Notes: generated by a model not told the origin, from the sequence alone. A DNA stretch of 49,525 nucleotides from an uncultured Ectothiorhodospiraceae bacterium (GCA_913061005.1 CAJXSH010000012.1:1-49525); one strand, 5' to 3'; shown: positions 10,815 to 20,482, counted from the stretch's first letter. A program made the numbers and translations.

Positions 10815-11405
10815 ATGCCATTCACTCGCACGCTCAAAACCCTTGCCACCTCGGCGCTGCTCGGTGGTGCTGCCATCGCCGGCACGGCCCATGCCGCGGA
10901 CTATGTGATCGACACCGAAGGCGCCCATGCCTCGATACAGTTCAAGATCAGCCACCTGGGCTTTAGCTGGCTGAAGGGGCGTTTCAATGATTTCGAGGGG
11001 GATTTTAGCTACGACGCCGACAACCCCGAGGCCTCGGAAATCACCGTGACCATCGACACCGCCAGCATCGACTCCAACCATGCCGATCGCGATGCGCATC
11101 TGCGCTCGGCCGATTTTCTGGATGTCGAGCAGTTTCCGCAGGCGCGGTTTGTCAGCACCGACTTCATCCCCCACGACGATGGCGAGGCCACCCTCGAAGG
11201 CGAACTGACGCTGCGGGGCGTCACCCGCGATATCGCCATTGATGTCGAGAAAATCGGTGAGGGCGAAGACCCCTGGGGCAACTATCGAGTGGGCTTCAGC
11301 GGCGAGACCGAGTTCCGGCTCGAGGACTATGGCATCGACTACGATCTTGGCCCGGCCAGCGAAGTGGTCTACCTCGAGCTCGAAGTCGAAGGCATCCAGC
11401 AGTAA
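10815..11405 (+). CDS. YceI family periplasmic lipid-binding-like protein
   Basis: This 196-residue protein has a signal peptide (about 1-27, ending AGTAHA before ADYVID), so it is probably periplasmic. The mature part is a YceI domain, an eight-stranded lipocalin-like barrel that binds isoprenoid or other long-chain lipids in known members. Conserved segments include FKISHLGFSWLKGRFNDFEG and the later GELTLRGVTRDI. The mature protein is strongly acidic, which suits a salt-adapted organism. A GGAGG ribosome-binding site precedes the start. It is divergent from the LysR gene and 30 bp upstream of wrbA, so the two likely form an operon. Confidence 0.93.
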   Translation: MPFTRTLKTLATSALLGGAAIAGTAHAADYVIDTEGAHASIQFKISHLGFSWLKGRFNDFEGDFSYDADNPEASEITVTIDTASIDSNHADRDAHLRSADFLDVEQFPQARFVSTDFIPHDDGEATLEGELTLRGVTRDIAIDVEKIGEGEDPWGNYRVGFSGETEFRLEDYGIDYDLGPASEVVYLELEVEGIQQ

Positions 11406-11435
11406 CCCCATCCAGTCGATATCAGGGAGCAACCA

Positions 11436-12035
11436 ATGGCCAGGATTCTTGTCCTCTACTACTCGATGTACGGCCACATGGAGACCATGGCCCAGCGCAT
11501 CGCCGATGGCGCACGGGGCGTGGACGGCACCACAGTGACCATCAAACGCATTCCCGAGACCATGGATGCCGAGGCGTTCGCGGCGGCGGGCGGCAAGACC
11601 GACCAGAGCGCCCCGGAGGCCACACCGGCAGAACTGGCAGACTACGATGCCATCCTCCTGGGCACACCGACCCGTTTTGGCAACATGGCCGGCCAGGTCC
11701 GGACTTTTCTGGATCAGACCGGCGGGCTGTGGGCAGAAGGCAAACTCGCCGGCAAGGTCGGTAGTGTCTTTACCTCGACCGGCACCGGTGGTGGTCAGGA
11801 GCAGACCATCACTTCGAGCTGGATCACCCTGGCCCACCACGGCATGGTGCTGGTGCCGCTGGGTTACACCAACCCGGTGCAGTTCGACATCTCCACCGTC
11901 AGTGGCGGCACGCCGTATGGGGCGTCGACCATCGCCGGGGGTGACGGCTCAAGGCAGCCCGACGACAAGGAACTCGAGATCGCCCGCCACCAGGGCGAGA
12001 AGGTCGCCGAGGTCGCAGTCAAGCTGCACGGCTGA
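11436..12035 (+). CDS. wrbA: NAD(P)H:quinone oxidoreductase WrbA
   Basis: This 199-residue flavodoxin-fold enzyme reduces quinones by two electrons with FMN and NAD(P)H and protects against redox cycling. It starts with [16 protein letters not shown], where the phosphate loop of FMN binds. The WrbA signatures [24 protein letters not shown] and [14 protein letters not shown] are present. E. coli WrbA has 198 residues. AGGGAG precedes the ATG. It follows yceI and is closed by a strong terminator, and the LysR regulator may control the pair. Confidence 0.96.
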   Translation: MARILVLYYSMYGHMETMAQRIADGARGVDGTTVTIKRIPETMDAEAFAAAGGKTDQSAPEATPAELADYDAILLGTPTRFGNMAGQVRTFLDQTGGLWAEGKLAGKVGSVFTSTGTGGGQEQTITSSWITLAHHGMVLVPLGYTNPVQFDISTVSGGTPYGASTIAGGDGSRQPDDKELEIARHQGEKVAEVAVKLHG

Positions 12036-12057
12036 GGCAAAGGGCGGCTTGACCAGG

Positions 12058-12090
12058 GCCGGGCCGGTGACCGACCGGTCCGGCTTTTTT
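12058..12090 (+). terminator. intrinsic terminator after wrbA
   Basis: An 11-bp stem GCCGGGCCGGT/ACCGGTCCGGC with one G-T wobble encloses the loop GACCG and is followed directly by six T residues. It begins about 23 bp after the wrbA stop codon. It also separates wrbA from the oppositely oriented tRNA cluster, and no matching U-tract exists in the other direction. Confidence 0.9.
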
Positions 12091-12108
12091 GTGGCCGATG
12101 CGAGGGAC

Positions 12109-12184
<76 letters not shown>

Positions 12185-12193
12185 TGAGAGAAA

Positions 12194-12270
12194 TGGGGTG
12201 AGCGATGGGACTTGAACCCACGACCACCGGAGCCACAATCCGGAGCTCTACCAACTGAGCTACGCCCACC
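12194..12270 (-). tRNA. tRNA-His (anticodon GUG)
   Basis: The minus strand gives a tRNA with anticodon loop TTGTGGC (anticodon GTG). The extra 5' G at position -1 opposite C73, an identity element of histidine tRNAs, is encoded. The 3' CCA is present. One G-T wobble lies in the acceptor stem. Confidence 0.95.
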
Positions 12271-12297
12271 ATTGTCAACTTTGTCCTGCCCGGTGAC

Positions 12298-12374
12298 TGG
12301 TCGGGGTGGAGGGATTTGAACCCCCGACATCCTGCTCCCAAAGCAGGCGCGCTACCAGACTGCGCTACACCCCG
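12298..12374 (-). tRNA. tRNA-Pro (anticodon UGG)
   Basis: The minus strand folds with acceptor CGGGGTG/CACCCCG and anticodon stem CCTGC/GCAGG around TTTGGGA, so the anticodon is TGG (Pro). CCA is encoded. It is the first gene of the tRNA cluster behind a good promoter. Confidence 0.95.
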
Positions 12375-12419
12375 CCGTGATCGCAGGCGCCCCGCGGCCG
12401 ACTGACCGAGAGAAGCAGG

Positions 12420-12448
12420 ATAATACTCAGCGCGCCATAGGCGGTCAA
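12420..12448 (-). promoter_or_regulatory. promoter of the tRNA-Pro-His-Lys cluster
   Basis: On the minus strand there is a -35 TTGACC (12443-12448), a 17-bp spacer and a -10 TATTAT (12420-12425). Transcription would start near 12413, about 40 nt before tRNA-Pro. A plus-strand -10 TATACT for rhlE lies at 12455-12460, so the two promoters overlap and may compete. Confidence 0.65.
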
Positions 12449-12488
12449 TGTGCGTATACTCCGCCCCAGCGCAAGGAGTAACGCTTAC

Positions 12489-13613
12489 ATGACATTCGAT
12501 TCCTTCGGCCTGCGTGCCGAACTGCTCGACGCCGTCAAGGCATCGGGATACACCACCCCCACCGCCATCCAGCAACGCGCCATCCCGGCCATCACCCAGG
12601 GCAACGACCTGCTTGCCGCCGCACAGACGGGCACCGGCAAGACCGCTGCGTTTACCCTGCCCCTGCTGCATCGCCTCGCCGCGCAACGCCCGGCAGGTAA
12701 GGGTCGGCCGGTTCGCCTGCTGGTCGTCGCCCCCACCCGCGAGCTGGCCGCGCAGATCCATGAAAGCGTCAAGAACTACGGCCGGGATCTGCCGCTGAAA
12801 TCCGCCGTGGTCTTTGGCGGTGTCGGCATGCAACCCCAGATCGACCGGCTGCGTCGGGGCGTTGATGTGCTCATCGCCACGCCGGGCCGGCTCCTCGACC
12901 ACCTCCAGCGCGGCCATGTCCGGCTCGATCGCCTTGAGACCGTGGTACTGGACGAAGCGGATCGGATGCTCGACATGGGGTTCATCCACGACATCCGACG
13001 CTTGCTCAAGCAGCTGCCACGCGAGCGTCAGACGCTTTTGTTCTCGGCGACCTTCTCGAGCGAAATCCGCCGACTGGCCAGCGGCATGTTGCAGGACCCG
13101 GTGGAAATCGATGTCGCGCCCCGCAACAGCGCCGCCGAGACGGTCGCGCAGAAGGTCTACCGCCTCGACAAGGCCAAGAAGCGCCAACAGCTCAGCCAGC
13201 TGATTCACGAGGGCGACTGGCAACAGGTCCTGGTCTTCACCCGGACCAAGCACGGGGCCAATAACCTCAGCCGGCAACTGGACAAGGACGGGCTGAGCGC
13301 CGCGGCCATCCATGGCAACAAGAGCCAGAGTGCCCGGACCCGAGCGCTGGATGGCTTCAAGCAGGGCCAGGTGCGGGTTCTGGTGGCCACCGATATCGCC
13401 GCCCGGGGGCTCGATATCGATCAGCTGCCCCATGTCGTGAACTACGACCTGCCCCAGGTGGCCGAGGACTATGTCCACCGCATCGGCCGCACGGGAAGGG
13501 CCGGCAACGTGGGCGAGGCCATTTCGCTGGTGGCCCCCGAGGAGAACAAACTGCTCAAGGGCATCGAGCGGCTGCTCAAACGCCCACTGGAGCGGGCCGA
13601 GACCACGGTCTGA
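12489..13613 (+). CDS. rhlE: DEAD-box ATP-dependent RNA helicase RhlE
   Basis: This 374-residue protein is a minimal DEAD-box helicase of the RhlE group, which acts in ribosome assembly and RNA remodelling. The Q motif region TPTAIQQ is near residue 24, Walker A AQTGTGKT is at 45-52, DEAD is at 155-158 and SAT is at 186-188. The C-terminal domain has the [11 protein letters not shown] and [10 protein letters not shown] motifs. It lacks the long basic tail of E. coli RhlE. The start at 12489 is supported by AAGGAG about ten bases upstream; an earlier in-frame start at 12450 lies inside the promoter region. Confidence 0.94.
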   Translation: MTFDSFGLRAELLDAVKASGYTTPTAIQQRAIPAITQGNDLLAAAQTGTGKTAAFTLPLLHRLAAQRPAGKGRPVRLLVVAPTRELAAQIHESVKNYGRDLPLKSAVVFGGVGMQPQIDRLRRGVDVLIATPGRLLDHLQRGHVRLDRLETVVLDEADRMLDMGFIHDIRRLLKQLPRERQTLLFSATFSSEIRRLASGMLQDPVEIDVAPRNSAAETVAQKVYRLDKAKKRQQLSQLIHEGDWQQVLVFTRTKHGANNLSRQLDKDGLSAAAIHGNKSQSARTRALDGFKQGQVRVLVATDIAARGLDIDQLPHVVNYDLPQVAEDYVHRIGRTGRAGNVGEAISLVAPEENKLLKGIERLLKRPLERAETTV

Positions 13614-13624
13614 ACCCTGGATCA

Positions 13625-13701
13625 TGGCGCGCCCGGCAGGACTTGAACCTGCAACCCTCGGCTTAGAAGGCCGATGCTCTATCCGGTTGAGCTACGGGCG
13701 C
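13625..13701 (-). tRNA. tRNA-Arg (anticodon UCU)
   Basis: The minus strand folds with acceptor GCGCCCG/CGGGCGC and anticodon stem TCGGC/GCCGA around CTTCTAA, giving anticodon TCT for the rare arginine codons AGA and AGG. CCA is encoded. It sits in the short gap between rhlE and folD, antisense to both. A TACAAT -10-like hexamer lies about ten bases upstream (13711-13716 on the plus strand). Confidence 0.95.
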
Positions 13702-13778
13702 CCTGTGAGCATTGTAGCGCAAACACAGCCGGCGTAGAGTTCGCGCCCTATCGGGCTGAACGGGTGACAGGACAGGGT

Positions 13779-14630
13779 ATGAGCGCAGCCATCATCGACG
13801 GCAAGGCAATCGCCGCGGATATTCGCGAACGGCTGACCGATCGGGTCAATGACCGGATCCGGGCCGGGCAGCGCCCGCCGGGGCTGGCGGTGGTACTGGT
13901 TGGTGACAATGCCGCCTCTTCGGTCTATGTCCGCATGAAACGCCGCGACTGCGCCCAGGTGGGGTTTGTATCCCACGACCATGACCTGCCCGCCGACACC
14001 GACCAGGCGGCGCTACTGGCGCTGATCGACCAGCTCAACGCCAGCCCCGAGGTCCACGGCATCCTGGTACAGCTGCCACTGCCCGATCACATCGATGCCC
14101 AGGCGGTCATCGAGCGCATCGATCCGGCCAAGGATGTGGATGGTTTCCATCCGCAAAACGTCGGCCGGCTGGTCCTGCGTCTGCCGGGGCTGCGCTCCTG
14201 TACGCCCCATGGTGTGATGACGCTGCTCGCCCACACCGATACCCCGCTCGCCGGGGCCCGGGCCGTGGTCCTCGGCCAGTCCAACATCGTTGGCCGACCG
14301 ATGGCATTGGAGTTACTCAATGCCGGCTGCACCGTGACCATCTGTCACAGCCGCACCCGGGATCTGCGCGCCGAGGTGGAACGTGCCGATATCCTGGTGG
14401 CCGCCGTGGGCAGGCCGGGATTTGTCCCCGGGGACTGGATCAAGCCCGGCGCCACGGTGATCGACGTCGGTATCAACCGCCTTGAGGACGGCAGCCTGGT
14501 TGGCGATGTGGATGAGCAGGCCGCCGAGCGGGCCGCCTGGATCACACCGGTGCCCGGGGGGGTGGGCCCGCTCACCCGGGCCACGCTGCTCGAGAATACC
14601 CTGCAGGCTGCCGAAGCCCTGGATGGCTGA
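13779..14630 (+). CDS. folD: bifunctional methylenetetrahydrofolate dehydrogenase/cyclohydrolase
   Basis: This 283-residue enzyme interconverts 5,10-methylene-THF and 10-formyl-THF with NADP+, supplying one-carbon units for purines and fMet-tRNA. The N-terminal catalytic domain contains [20 protein letters not shown] with the active-site Lys, and [10 protein letters not shown]. The C-terminal Rossmann domain carries [18 protein letters not shown] and the end [20 protein letters not shown]. coli FolD has 288 residues. The start is placed at the ATG before [11 protein letters not shown]; an upstream in-frame start would run through tRNA-Arg. It is convergent with radA. Confidence 0.97.
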   Translation: MSAAIIDGKAIAADIRERLTDRVNDRIRAGQRPPGLAVVLVGDNAASSVYVRMKRRDCAQVGFVSHDHDLPADTDQAALLALIDQLNASPEVHGILVQLPLPDHIDAQAVIERIDPAKDVDGFHPQNVGRLVLRLPGLRSCTPHGVMTLLAHTDTPLAGARAVVLGQSNIVGRPMALELLNAGCTVTICHSRTRDLRAEVERADILVAAVGRPGFVPGDWIKPGATVIDVGINRLEDGSLVGDVDEQAAERAAWITPVPGGVGPLTRATLLENTLQAAEALDG

Positions 14631-14652
14631 AAAGCGCGGGGCTTAAACCCGC

Positions 14653-16047
14653 TCAGTCACCGTGCTCGCGTAACATCGCCAGCGCCGCATCCAGGCGCTC
14701 TACCCCCAGTACCTCCATACCCTCGGGCGCCTGGCCGCGGGCCGGTGCGTTTTTGCTCGGCACCAGGGCCTTGGTAAACCCGTGCCGGGCGGCCTCGGCC
14801 AGTCGGTCCGGCCCGTTGGGGACCGGCCGGATCTCACCGGCGAGCCCCACTTCGCCGAATATCACCCAATCCTGCGGGATCGGCCGATCGCGCAGACTCG
14901 AGCTCACCGCCAGCAGCGCGGGCAGATCACTGGCCGTCTCGGCGATCCGCACGCCGCCGACCACGTTGACAAACACATCCTCACCATAGGTGCTGACCCC
15001 GGCGTGGCGCTGCAACACGGCGAGCAGCATGCCAAGGCGGTTACCATCCAGACCCACCGCAAGCCGTCGGGGATTGGACAACGGGCTCTCCGCGACCAGG
15101 GCCTGGAGCTCGAGCAGCAGCGGCCTTGTCCCCTCGCGGGTCACCAGAATGGCGCTGCCGGGCACCGGCTGCTCATGCCGGGATAAAAAAATGGCCGAGG
15201 GGTTTTTGACCTCTTTAAGGCCGGTGTCCTGCATGGCAAAGACACCCAGCTCGTTGGCGGCACCAAAACGGTTCTTGACCGCCCGCAGCAACCGGTAACG
15301 ACTGCCGGAATCGCTTTCAAAATAAAGCACCGTATCGACCATATGCTCGAGCACACGCGGTCCGGCCAGTTGCCCTTCCTTGGTGACGTGCCCGACCAGA
15401 AACAACACCGTGCCGGTGCGCTTGGCAAACTGCACCAGCTGCGCCGCCGACTCGCGCACCTGGGCCACACCACCGGGTGCGGAACCCAGCTCGTCGCTGT
15501 GAATGGTCTGAATCGAGTCCACCACCAGCACATCCGGTTTCTCGCGGGCGGCGAGCTCGATGATGGCCTCGACCCGGGTTTCGGCCAAAAGCCGCAAATC
15601 GGCATCCACCACGCCCAGCCGCTCGGCGCGCATGCCCACCTGGCGCAACGACTCCTCGCCGGTGACATAAAGTGCGCCCTGACGCTGGGCCACCCGCGCG
15701 ACGGCCTCGAGCAGCAGCGTGGATTTGCCAATCCCCGGATCGCCACCGAGCAAGACCACACCGCCGGCCACCAGCCCCCCGCCGAGGACACGATCAAGCT
15801 CGGCGATCCGGGTGGGGAAGCGCGCTTCCTGATCCCGCGGCACCTCGGCCAGGCGCTTGACCCCACTGTCACCGGCGTACTGGCCGGCCACACGTGTCGA
15901 CCCGCGGCCCTTGGCGGTTGCAGGCGCCTGGAGCTGCTCTTCGAGGGTGTTCCATTGACCGCAGTCCGGGCATTGCCCGGCCCACTGCGGCGTCACCCCA
16001 CCACAGGCGTTGCAGACGAATCGGGTTTTAACGCTGGCCTTGGCCAT
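14653..16047 (-). CDS. radA: DNA repair protein RadA (Sms)
   Basis: This 464-residue protein is a RecA-like ATPase that promotes branch migration during recombinational repair. An N-terminal C4 zinc finger (C12, C15, C26, C29) is followed by Walker A GGDPGIGKS (101-109), the RadA-specific KNRFG motif and a Lon-like C-terminal domain. E. coli RadA has 460 residues. The start at 16047 overlaps the alr stop codon as TAATG, which indicates translational coupling. An upstream in-frame ATG would sit inside alr. Confidence 0.96.
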   Translation of the reverse strand: MAKASVKTRFVCNACGGVTPQWAGQCPDCGQWNTLEEQLQAPATAKGRGSTRVAGQYAGDSGVKRLAEVPRDQEARFPTRIAELDRVLGGGLVAGGVVLLGGDPGIGKSTLLLEAVARVAQRQGALYVTGEESLRQVGMRAERLGVVDADLRLLAETRVEAIIELAAREKPDVLVVDSIQTIHSDELGSAPGGVAQVRESAAQLVQFAKRTGTVLFLVGHVTKEGQLAGPRVLEHMVDTVLYFESDSGSRYRLLRAVKNRFGAANELGVFAMQDTGLKEVKNPSAIFLSRHEQPVPGSAILVTREGTRPLLLELQALVAESPLSNPRRLAVGLDGNRLGMLLAVLQRHAGVSTYGEDVFVNVVGGVRIAETASDLPALLAVSSSLRDRPIPQDWVIFGEVGLAGEIRPVPNGPDRLAEAARHGFTKALVPSKNAPARGQAPEGMEVLGVERLDAALAMLREHGD

Positions 16048-17141
16048 TATCCATCTCCCTGGCGGTAGACACGCTGGACCCGGGGGGTGAGCCGGCAGAA
16101 AAGCTCGTAGCTGATCGTCCCGCAATACCCGGCAACCTCGGTCGCCAAGGGGTCGGCGCCCCACAGCACCACCGGATCCCCCACCCGGGCATCGGGCACC
16201 GGGCGCAGATCCACCGCCAGCATGTCCATCGAGACCTTGCCGATCAACGCCGTCCGGCGACCGTTGACCACCACTGGCGTGCCGTCCGGGGCATGGCGCG
16301 GATAGCCATCGCCGTAGCCCATCGACACCACCCCGACGGGCATGGCCTCGGGGCAGACAAAGCGCGCCCCATAGCCCACGCCGTGGCCGGCGGGCAGGGT
16401 CTTGACCGAAACCAGACGGGCCTCGAGGGTCATCGCCGGTTGGAGCCGATCATGGATGGCGGCATCCGCAAAGGGCGAGGCCCCGTAGAGCATGATGCCG
16501 GGCCGGATCCATCCGGCCCGGGCCATGGGCCAGTGCAGCGTCCCGGCGGAGTTGGCAATGCTTGTCTGATCATCTGACACCGCATCCGTGGCCAGCGCCT
16601 GTTCGAGCGTCTCGACCTGGGTGGCCGTGGCCGATGCATCCGGCTCATCGGCACGGGCAAGATGCGTCATCCACCGCAGCTCACCCACCGCCGGCAGGGC
16701 TCGCAGGCGCTCGACCGCCGCGTCCGTCTCATCGGGCGAAAACCCCAGGCGTCCCATGCCGGTGTCGACTTTCAGCCAGCAGTCAATGGGCTGTGACGGC
16801 GCCGCGGCTGCCAGCGCCTCGATCTGCCATGGCTGATGGATGACGGCATCCAGTCGCCGCGCGGCGAATACGCCGATCTCGTCGGCGTCAAAGAACCCCT
16901 CGAGCAACACGATGCGTTGCTCGAGCCCGGCTTCGCGCAGGGGCAGCGCCTCTTCAAGGCAGCTCACGGCAAAGGCGTCGGTGAGATCACTGAGCGCATG
17001 GGCGACGGGCAACAGGCCGTGGCCATAGGCGTTGGCTTTCAAAACCGCCATGGTCCGGCCATCGGGTGCCGCGGCCCGGGCCATGGCCATATTGTGCCGC
17101 AGGGCGTCGAGATGGATCGTCGCCCGGGCCAAGCGGCTCAT
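16047..17141 (-). CDS. alr: alanine racemase
   Basis: This 364-residue PLP enzyme converts L-alanine to D-alanine for peptidoglycan. The PLP-binding lysine is Lys35 in AVLKANAYGHG, and the second catalytic base is Tyr257 in GVGYGARF. The domain order is an alanine racemase TIM barrel followed by a C-terminal beta domain. The length is close to E. coli Alr (359). Its start codon overlaps the dnaB stop as ATGA and its stop overlaps the radA start, so dnaB-alr-radA is one coupled unit. Confidence 0.96.
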   Translation of the reverse strand: MSRLARATIHLDALRHNMAMARAAAPDGRTMAVLKANAYGHGLLPVAHALSDLTDAFAVSCLEEALPLREAGLEQRIVLLEGFFDADEIGVFAARRLDAVIHQPWQIEALAAAAPSQPIDCWLKVDTGMGRLGFSPDETDAAVERLRALPAVGELRWMTHLARADEPDASATATQVETLEQALATDAVSDDQTSIANSAGTLHWPMARAGWIRPGIMLYGASPFADAAIHDRLQPAMTLEARLVSVKTLPAGHGVGYGARFVCPEAMPVGVVSMGYGDGYPRHAPDGTPVVVNGRRTALIGKVSMDMLAVDLRPVPDARVGDPVVLWGADPLATEVAGYCGTISYELFCRLTPRVQRVYRQGDG

Positions 17142-18523
17142 TGCCAGCCCCCGCCCCCGTAGCCGGCATCGGCGATGAAGTTCTCGAAACGGGTGAATTG
17201 CCCCAGAAAGGTCAGCCGCACCGTGCCCACCGGCCCGTTACGCTGTTTGCCAATGATGATCTCGGCGGTGCCGGTATCCGGACTGTCCTCGTTGTAGACC
17301 TCGTCGCGGTAGATGAACACGATGACATCGGCATCCTGTTCAATGGCGCCGGATTCGCGTAGATCGGACATGATCGGGCGCTTGTTGGGGCGTTGCTCGA
17401 GGCTGCGGTTGAGCTGCGAGAGCACCATGACCGGCACGCCCAGCTCCTTGGCCATGCCCTTGAGCGCACGGGAGATCTCGGAGATCTCGGCGGCGCGGTT
17501 TTCCTTGAACCCGGGCAGCTGCATGAGCTGCAGATAATCAACCAGGACCAGCCCCAGGCCGTGCTCGCGTTTGAGTCGCCGACAGCGGGCACGCATCTCG
17601 GTGGGGGTCAGCCCCGGCGTGTCGTCGATGAACAGATTGGCCTGGGAGAGCAGATTCATGGTGGAGGTCAGCCGCGGCCAGTCGTCATCCCCGAGCCGGC
17701 CGGAGCGGATCTTCTGCAGCTCGACCCGCCCCAGCGAGGCGAGCATGCGCATGGCGAGCGCGTCGGCCGGCATCTCCATGCTGAACACCGCCGTGGGCGG
17801 TCCCCCCTGCAGTGCGGCCGCCTCGGCGATGTTCATGGCAAACGTGGTCTTGCCCATGGACGGCCTTCCGGCGACGATGACCAGATCACCGGTCTGCAGC
17901 CCCGAGGTCATGCGATCGAGATCGGTGAATCCGGTCCCCAGCCCGGTGACATCGCTGTCCTGGTGATAGAGGGTGTCGATGCGGTCCACCACCTGGGGCA
18001 GGACATCGCGGACGCCCACAAACCCCTGACGGTTACGCCCCGATTGCTCGGCAATCTCAAAGATTCGCCGTTCGGCGTGATCGAGCAGATCCGCCGAGGT
18101 CCGCCCCTCGGGGTTGAAACCGGCGTTGGTGACATCGGTGCCGGCCTCGATGAGCTGCCGCAGGACCGACTGCTCCCGGACAATATCGGCGTAGGTGCGG
18201 ATATTGGCGGCGCTGGGGGTGTCCCGGGCCAGCAGCCCCAGATACGCCAGCCCGCCGGCGTTCTCGAGCTCGTCGTTGGACTTGAGCCACTCCGAGAGGG
18301 TCACCGCATCCATCGGCTGGCCACCCTCGGCCAGCGACTCGATGGCGCGAAAGATCAGGCGATGATCGCGGCGGTAGAAATCATCCTCGGCGACCCGGTC
18401 GGCGACCTGATCCCAGGCCTTGTTGTCGAGCATCAGCCCGCCCAGTACCGCCTGCTCCGCTTCCAGCGAATGCGGCGGAACCTTGAGCGCGTCGGTGGGC
18501 GAGGCGTTGCGGGCTTCTGCCAT
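17138..18523 (-). CDS. dnaB: replicative DNA helicase DnaB
   Basis: This 461-residue protein is the hexameric 5'-3' helicase of the replication fork. The N-terminal DnaG-interacting domain begins with PPHSLEAEQAVLGGLMLD (16-33). The RecA-like C-terminal domain has Walker A GRPSMGKT (219-226), VDYLQLM and QLNRSLEQRPNKRP. The length is close to E. coli DnaB (471), and no intein is present. It follows rplI by about 30 bp, the usual rplI-dnaB-alr order. Confidence 0.97.
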   Translation of the reverse strand: MAEARNASPTDALKVPPHSLEAEQAVLGGLMLDNKAWDQVADRVAEDDFYRRDHRLIFRAIESLAEGGQPMDAVTLSEWLKSNDELENAGGLAYLGLLARDTPSAANIRTYADIVREQSVLRQLIEAGTDVTNAGFNPEGRTSADLLDHAERRIFEIAEQSGRNRQGFVGVRDVLPQVVDRIDTLYHQDSDVTGLGTGFTDLDRMTSGLQTGDLVIVAGRPSMGKTTFAMNIAEAAALQGGPPTAVFSMEMPADALAMRMLASLGRVELQKIRSGRLGDDDWPRLTSTMNLLSQANLFIDDTPGLTPTEMRARCRRLKREHGLGLVLVDYLQLMQLPGFKENRAAEISEISRALKGMAKELGVPVMVLSQLNRSLEQRPNKRPIMSDLRESGAIEQDADVIVFIYRDEVYNEDSPDTGTAEIIIGKQRNGPVGTVRLTFLGQFTRFENFIADAGYGGGGWQ

Positions 18524-18555
18524 GGTGGATCACGGAACGGCCGAAGCCGCCGGGA

Positions 18556-19005
18556 TCAGGCCTCGCCGGTGACGTTAACGCTCACCGTGGCGTTGACATC
18601 GGCGTGCAGGTGCAACTCGATGCTGTACTCGCCCACCGCACGAATGGGCCCCTCGGGCATCCGTACCTCGTGGCGCGCCAGTGCCTCGCCCGCGGCGGTG
18701 ACCGCATCGGCGACGTCCTGGGGGCCGACCGAGCCAAAGAGCTTGCCCTCTTCACCGGCATTGGCGGCGATGGTCACATTGAGCGCTTCAAGCTTCTCGG
18801 CCCGGGCCTGCGCGGTGGCCAGCTCTTCGGCGGCCTTGCGCTCGAGCTCGGCACGCTGTGCTTCGAAATAGGCGATGTTCTCGGCCGTCGCCGGTTTGGC
18901 CTTGCCCTGCGGAATCAGATAGTTGCGCCCGTAGCCGGGCCGCACGTTGACCTTGTCTCCCAGGCCGCCCAGGTTGGCGACTTTCTCGAGCAGAATGACT
19001 TCCAT
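18556..19005 (-). CDS. rplI: 50S ribosomal protein bL9
   Basis: This 149-residue protein matches bL9 exactly in length for gammaproteobacteria. The N-terminal domain [19 protein letters not shown] binds 23S rRNA, a long connecting helix (about 40-75) follows, and the C-terminal domain ends in VSVNVTGEA. It is separated from rpsR by the gene for a DUF2232 membrane protein and leads into dnaB. Confidence 0.97.
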   Translation of the reverse strand: MEVILLEKVANLGGLGDKVNVRPGYGRNYLIPQGKAKPATAENIAYFEAQRAELERKAAEELATAQARAEKLEALNVTIAANAGEEGKLFGSVGPQDVADAVTAAGEALARHEVRMPEGPIRAVGEYSIELHLHADVNATVSVNVTGEA

Positions 19006-19038
19006 GATGGTATACCCCAGTCTTGTACGATTCGTATT

Positions 19039-19905
19039 TTATGCCGGCCGCGACAGCCGCGTGCGAAAATCCACAAAGGCATCTGCCAGCCCCAACAACG
19101 TCATTGGCCGCAGCATGAGCGGCAGAATCAGGTAAAACCCGATCAGCCAACCCACATGCCAGCCGCGTCGGGCCACCACCGCGTGGGCGACGGCCAGGGC
19201 CTGCAGCACGAACAACCCGCCGATCACCGTCCCGGCGTCGGCCATCAGCCCGGGCGGCGCAAAGCCACCGGCGAAAAGCCCCGCCAGCCCGGCGACCGCA
19301 AACCAGCGGGCAAAGCGCAGCTCGTGGAACTCCGCCCTGAATCCGCCCGGATTGTACAGCACCGCCTGCCACCAGCGGCCGAGCAACAGGCAGATCACCG
19401 CCACCGCCAGCATGTTCACCACCCACAGCCCGGTCAGCCTTGGCGCCAGCTGCGAAGCCGCCCGTTGCCATTCCGGCCCGGGCTCGCCCCCGGCAAGGGC
19501 CTGTGCCAGGGTGTTCAGCGTCTGCTGCCAGAAGGCCGTCGGGTCACCGTGCAGCCCATAGAAGGCCGCCACCCCCACGGCCGCCACCACGGCACCGGTC
19601 TGCAGCGCGAATGACAGCGATACGCTGCGCCGCAGGACCTCGGCGAGCAGCATCACCGGCAGCCAGATCAAGGCAATGGGCTGGAGCACCGCCGCGGGCA
19701 TCCCCAACAGCAGGCCATAGAGCGGCCATAGCACAAGGGCCGCGCCGCCGGCGATCAGCGCCCCTTCGATCACCCCCCGGCGGAGGGTCACCAGCGCGAT
19801 CACCGCGCCGCTTAGCCAGAACAGCAGCGGCATCAACGCGCCCAGCGCCACGATGCCGACGGCAGCCAGGCGCGAGCGCATCAGAAACGCCAGAAAACCG
19901 CTCAT
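19039..19905 (-). CDS. DUF2232 (YybS-like) integral membrane protein
   Basis: This 288-residue protein is almost entirely hydrophobic, with about seven or eight predicted transmembrane helices. It resembles DUF2232 proteins, whose genes lie between rpsR and rplI in Pseudomonas and related bacteria, much like yybS next to rplI in Bacillus. The function is unknown; some relatives resemble the S components of ECF transporters. A typical segment is LAGLFAGGFAPPGLMADAGT. The gene sits about 25 bp downstream of rpsR and 33 bp upstream of rplI in the same operon. Confidence 0.85.
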   Translation of the reverse strand: MSGFLAFLMRSRLAAVGIVALGALMPLLFWLSGAVIALVTLRRGVIEGALIAGGAALVLWPLYGLLLGMPAAVLQPIALIWLPVMLLAEVLRRSVSLSFALQTGAVVAAVGVAAFYGLHGDPTAFWQQTLNTLAQALAGGEPGPEWQRAASQLAPRLTGLWVVNMLAVAVICLLLGRWWQAVLYNPGGFRAEFHELRFARWFAVAGLAGLFAGGFAPPGLMADAGTVIGGLFVLQALAVAHAVVARRGWHVGWLIGFYLILPLMLRPMTLLGLADAFVDFRTRLSRPA

Positions 19906-19928
19906 CTCAACCCACCGCGTAACCGCGG

Positions 19929-20153
19929 CTAGTGGCTGTCGGTGTACGGCAGCAGGGCCAGATAACGGGCCCGCTTGACGGCCGTGGACAGCTGACGCTG
20001 GTATTTGGCGCGCGTCCCGGTGATGCGACTCGGGACGATCTTGCCGGTTTCGGTGATGTACTGACGCAGGGTGTTGAGATCCTTGTAGTCAATCTCTTTG
20101 ACACCCTCGGCGGTAAAGCGGCAATACTTGCGACGACGAAAGAAACGGGCCAT
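19929..20153 (-). CDS. rpsR: 30S ribosomal protein bS18
   Basis: This 74-residue protein matches bS18 (E. coli 75). It begins [17 protein letters not shown], and the conserved core includes [25 protein letters not shown] and [13 protein letters not shown]. It binds S6 in the 30S platform. It lies 11 bp downstream of priB in the rpsF-priB-rpsR order. Confidence 0.97.
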   Translation of the reverse strand: MARFFRRRKYCRFTAEGVKEIDYKDLNTLRQYITETGKIVPSRITGTRAKYQRQLSTAVKRARYLALLPYTDSH

Positions 20154-20164
20154 GTCGGTTTCCT

Positions 20165-20482
20165 CTATTCCGTTTCGGCCAGCCGTTCGATGCGGCTGAC
20201 GCTGATAATGATGGGATCGGTCTCGGCGTTGCGCTGACGCGAGCGGCGCAGGATGCCCTGCACCCGAATCGGTTCGCCCACCCCCAGCGCTCCCAGTGTC
20301 TCGGCGACACCGGCACCGGCGGCATTCAAGCCCACCCGAAACCGGATGGGACGCCGCGCACCGGCCTCGCGCTGCTCGGAGTCATGCTCGAGCAGCGCGC
20401 GGGCGATGGGCACACCGGCCGGGGAGTGACGGAGCTCGGCGGCATCCACCAGCCGCCCGGTCAACTCAACGCAATTGCTCAC
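20165..20482 (-). CDS. priB: primosomal replication protein N (PriB)
   Basis: This 105-residue protein is a single OB-fold domain that binds single-stranded DNA in the PriA-PriB-DnaT restart primosome (E. coli PriB 104). It begins [31 protein letters not shown], and the centre has [12 protein letters not shown]. Its start overlaps the rpsF stop as a 4-bp ATGA-type overlap, and its stop lies 11 bp before rpsR. PriB is restricted to beta- and gammaproteobacteria, which helps place the organism. Confidence 0.92.
   Translation of the reverse strand: MSNCVELTGRLVDAAELRHSPAGVPIARALLEHDSEQREAGARRPIRFRVGLNAAGAGVAETLGALGVGEPIRVQGILRRSRQRNAETDPIIISVSRIERLAETE

Noticed and set aside
10623-11840. Minus-strand open frame of 405 codons over yceI and wrbA
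   Set aside because: It lies opposite two recognised genes and across their control region.
14630-14660. Possible bidirectional terminator between folD and radA
   Set aside because: The inverted repeat (GCGGG/CCCGC) is short and imperfect and lacks a U-tract, so I could not support it.
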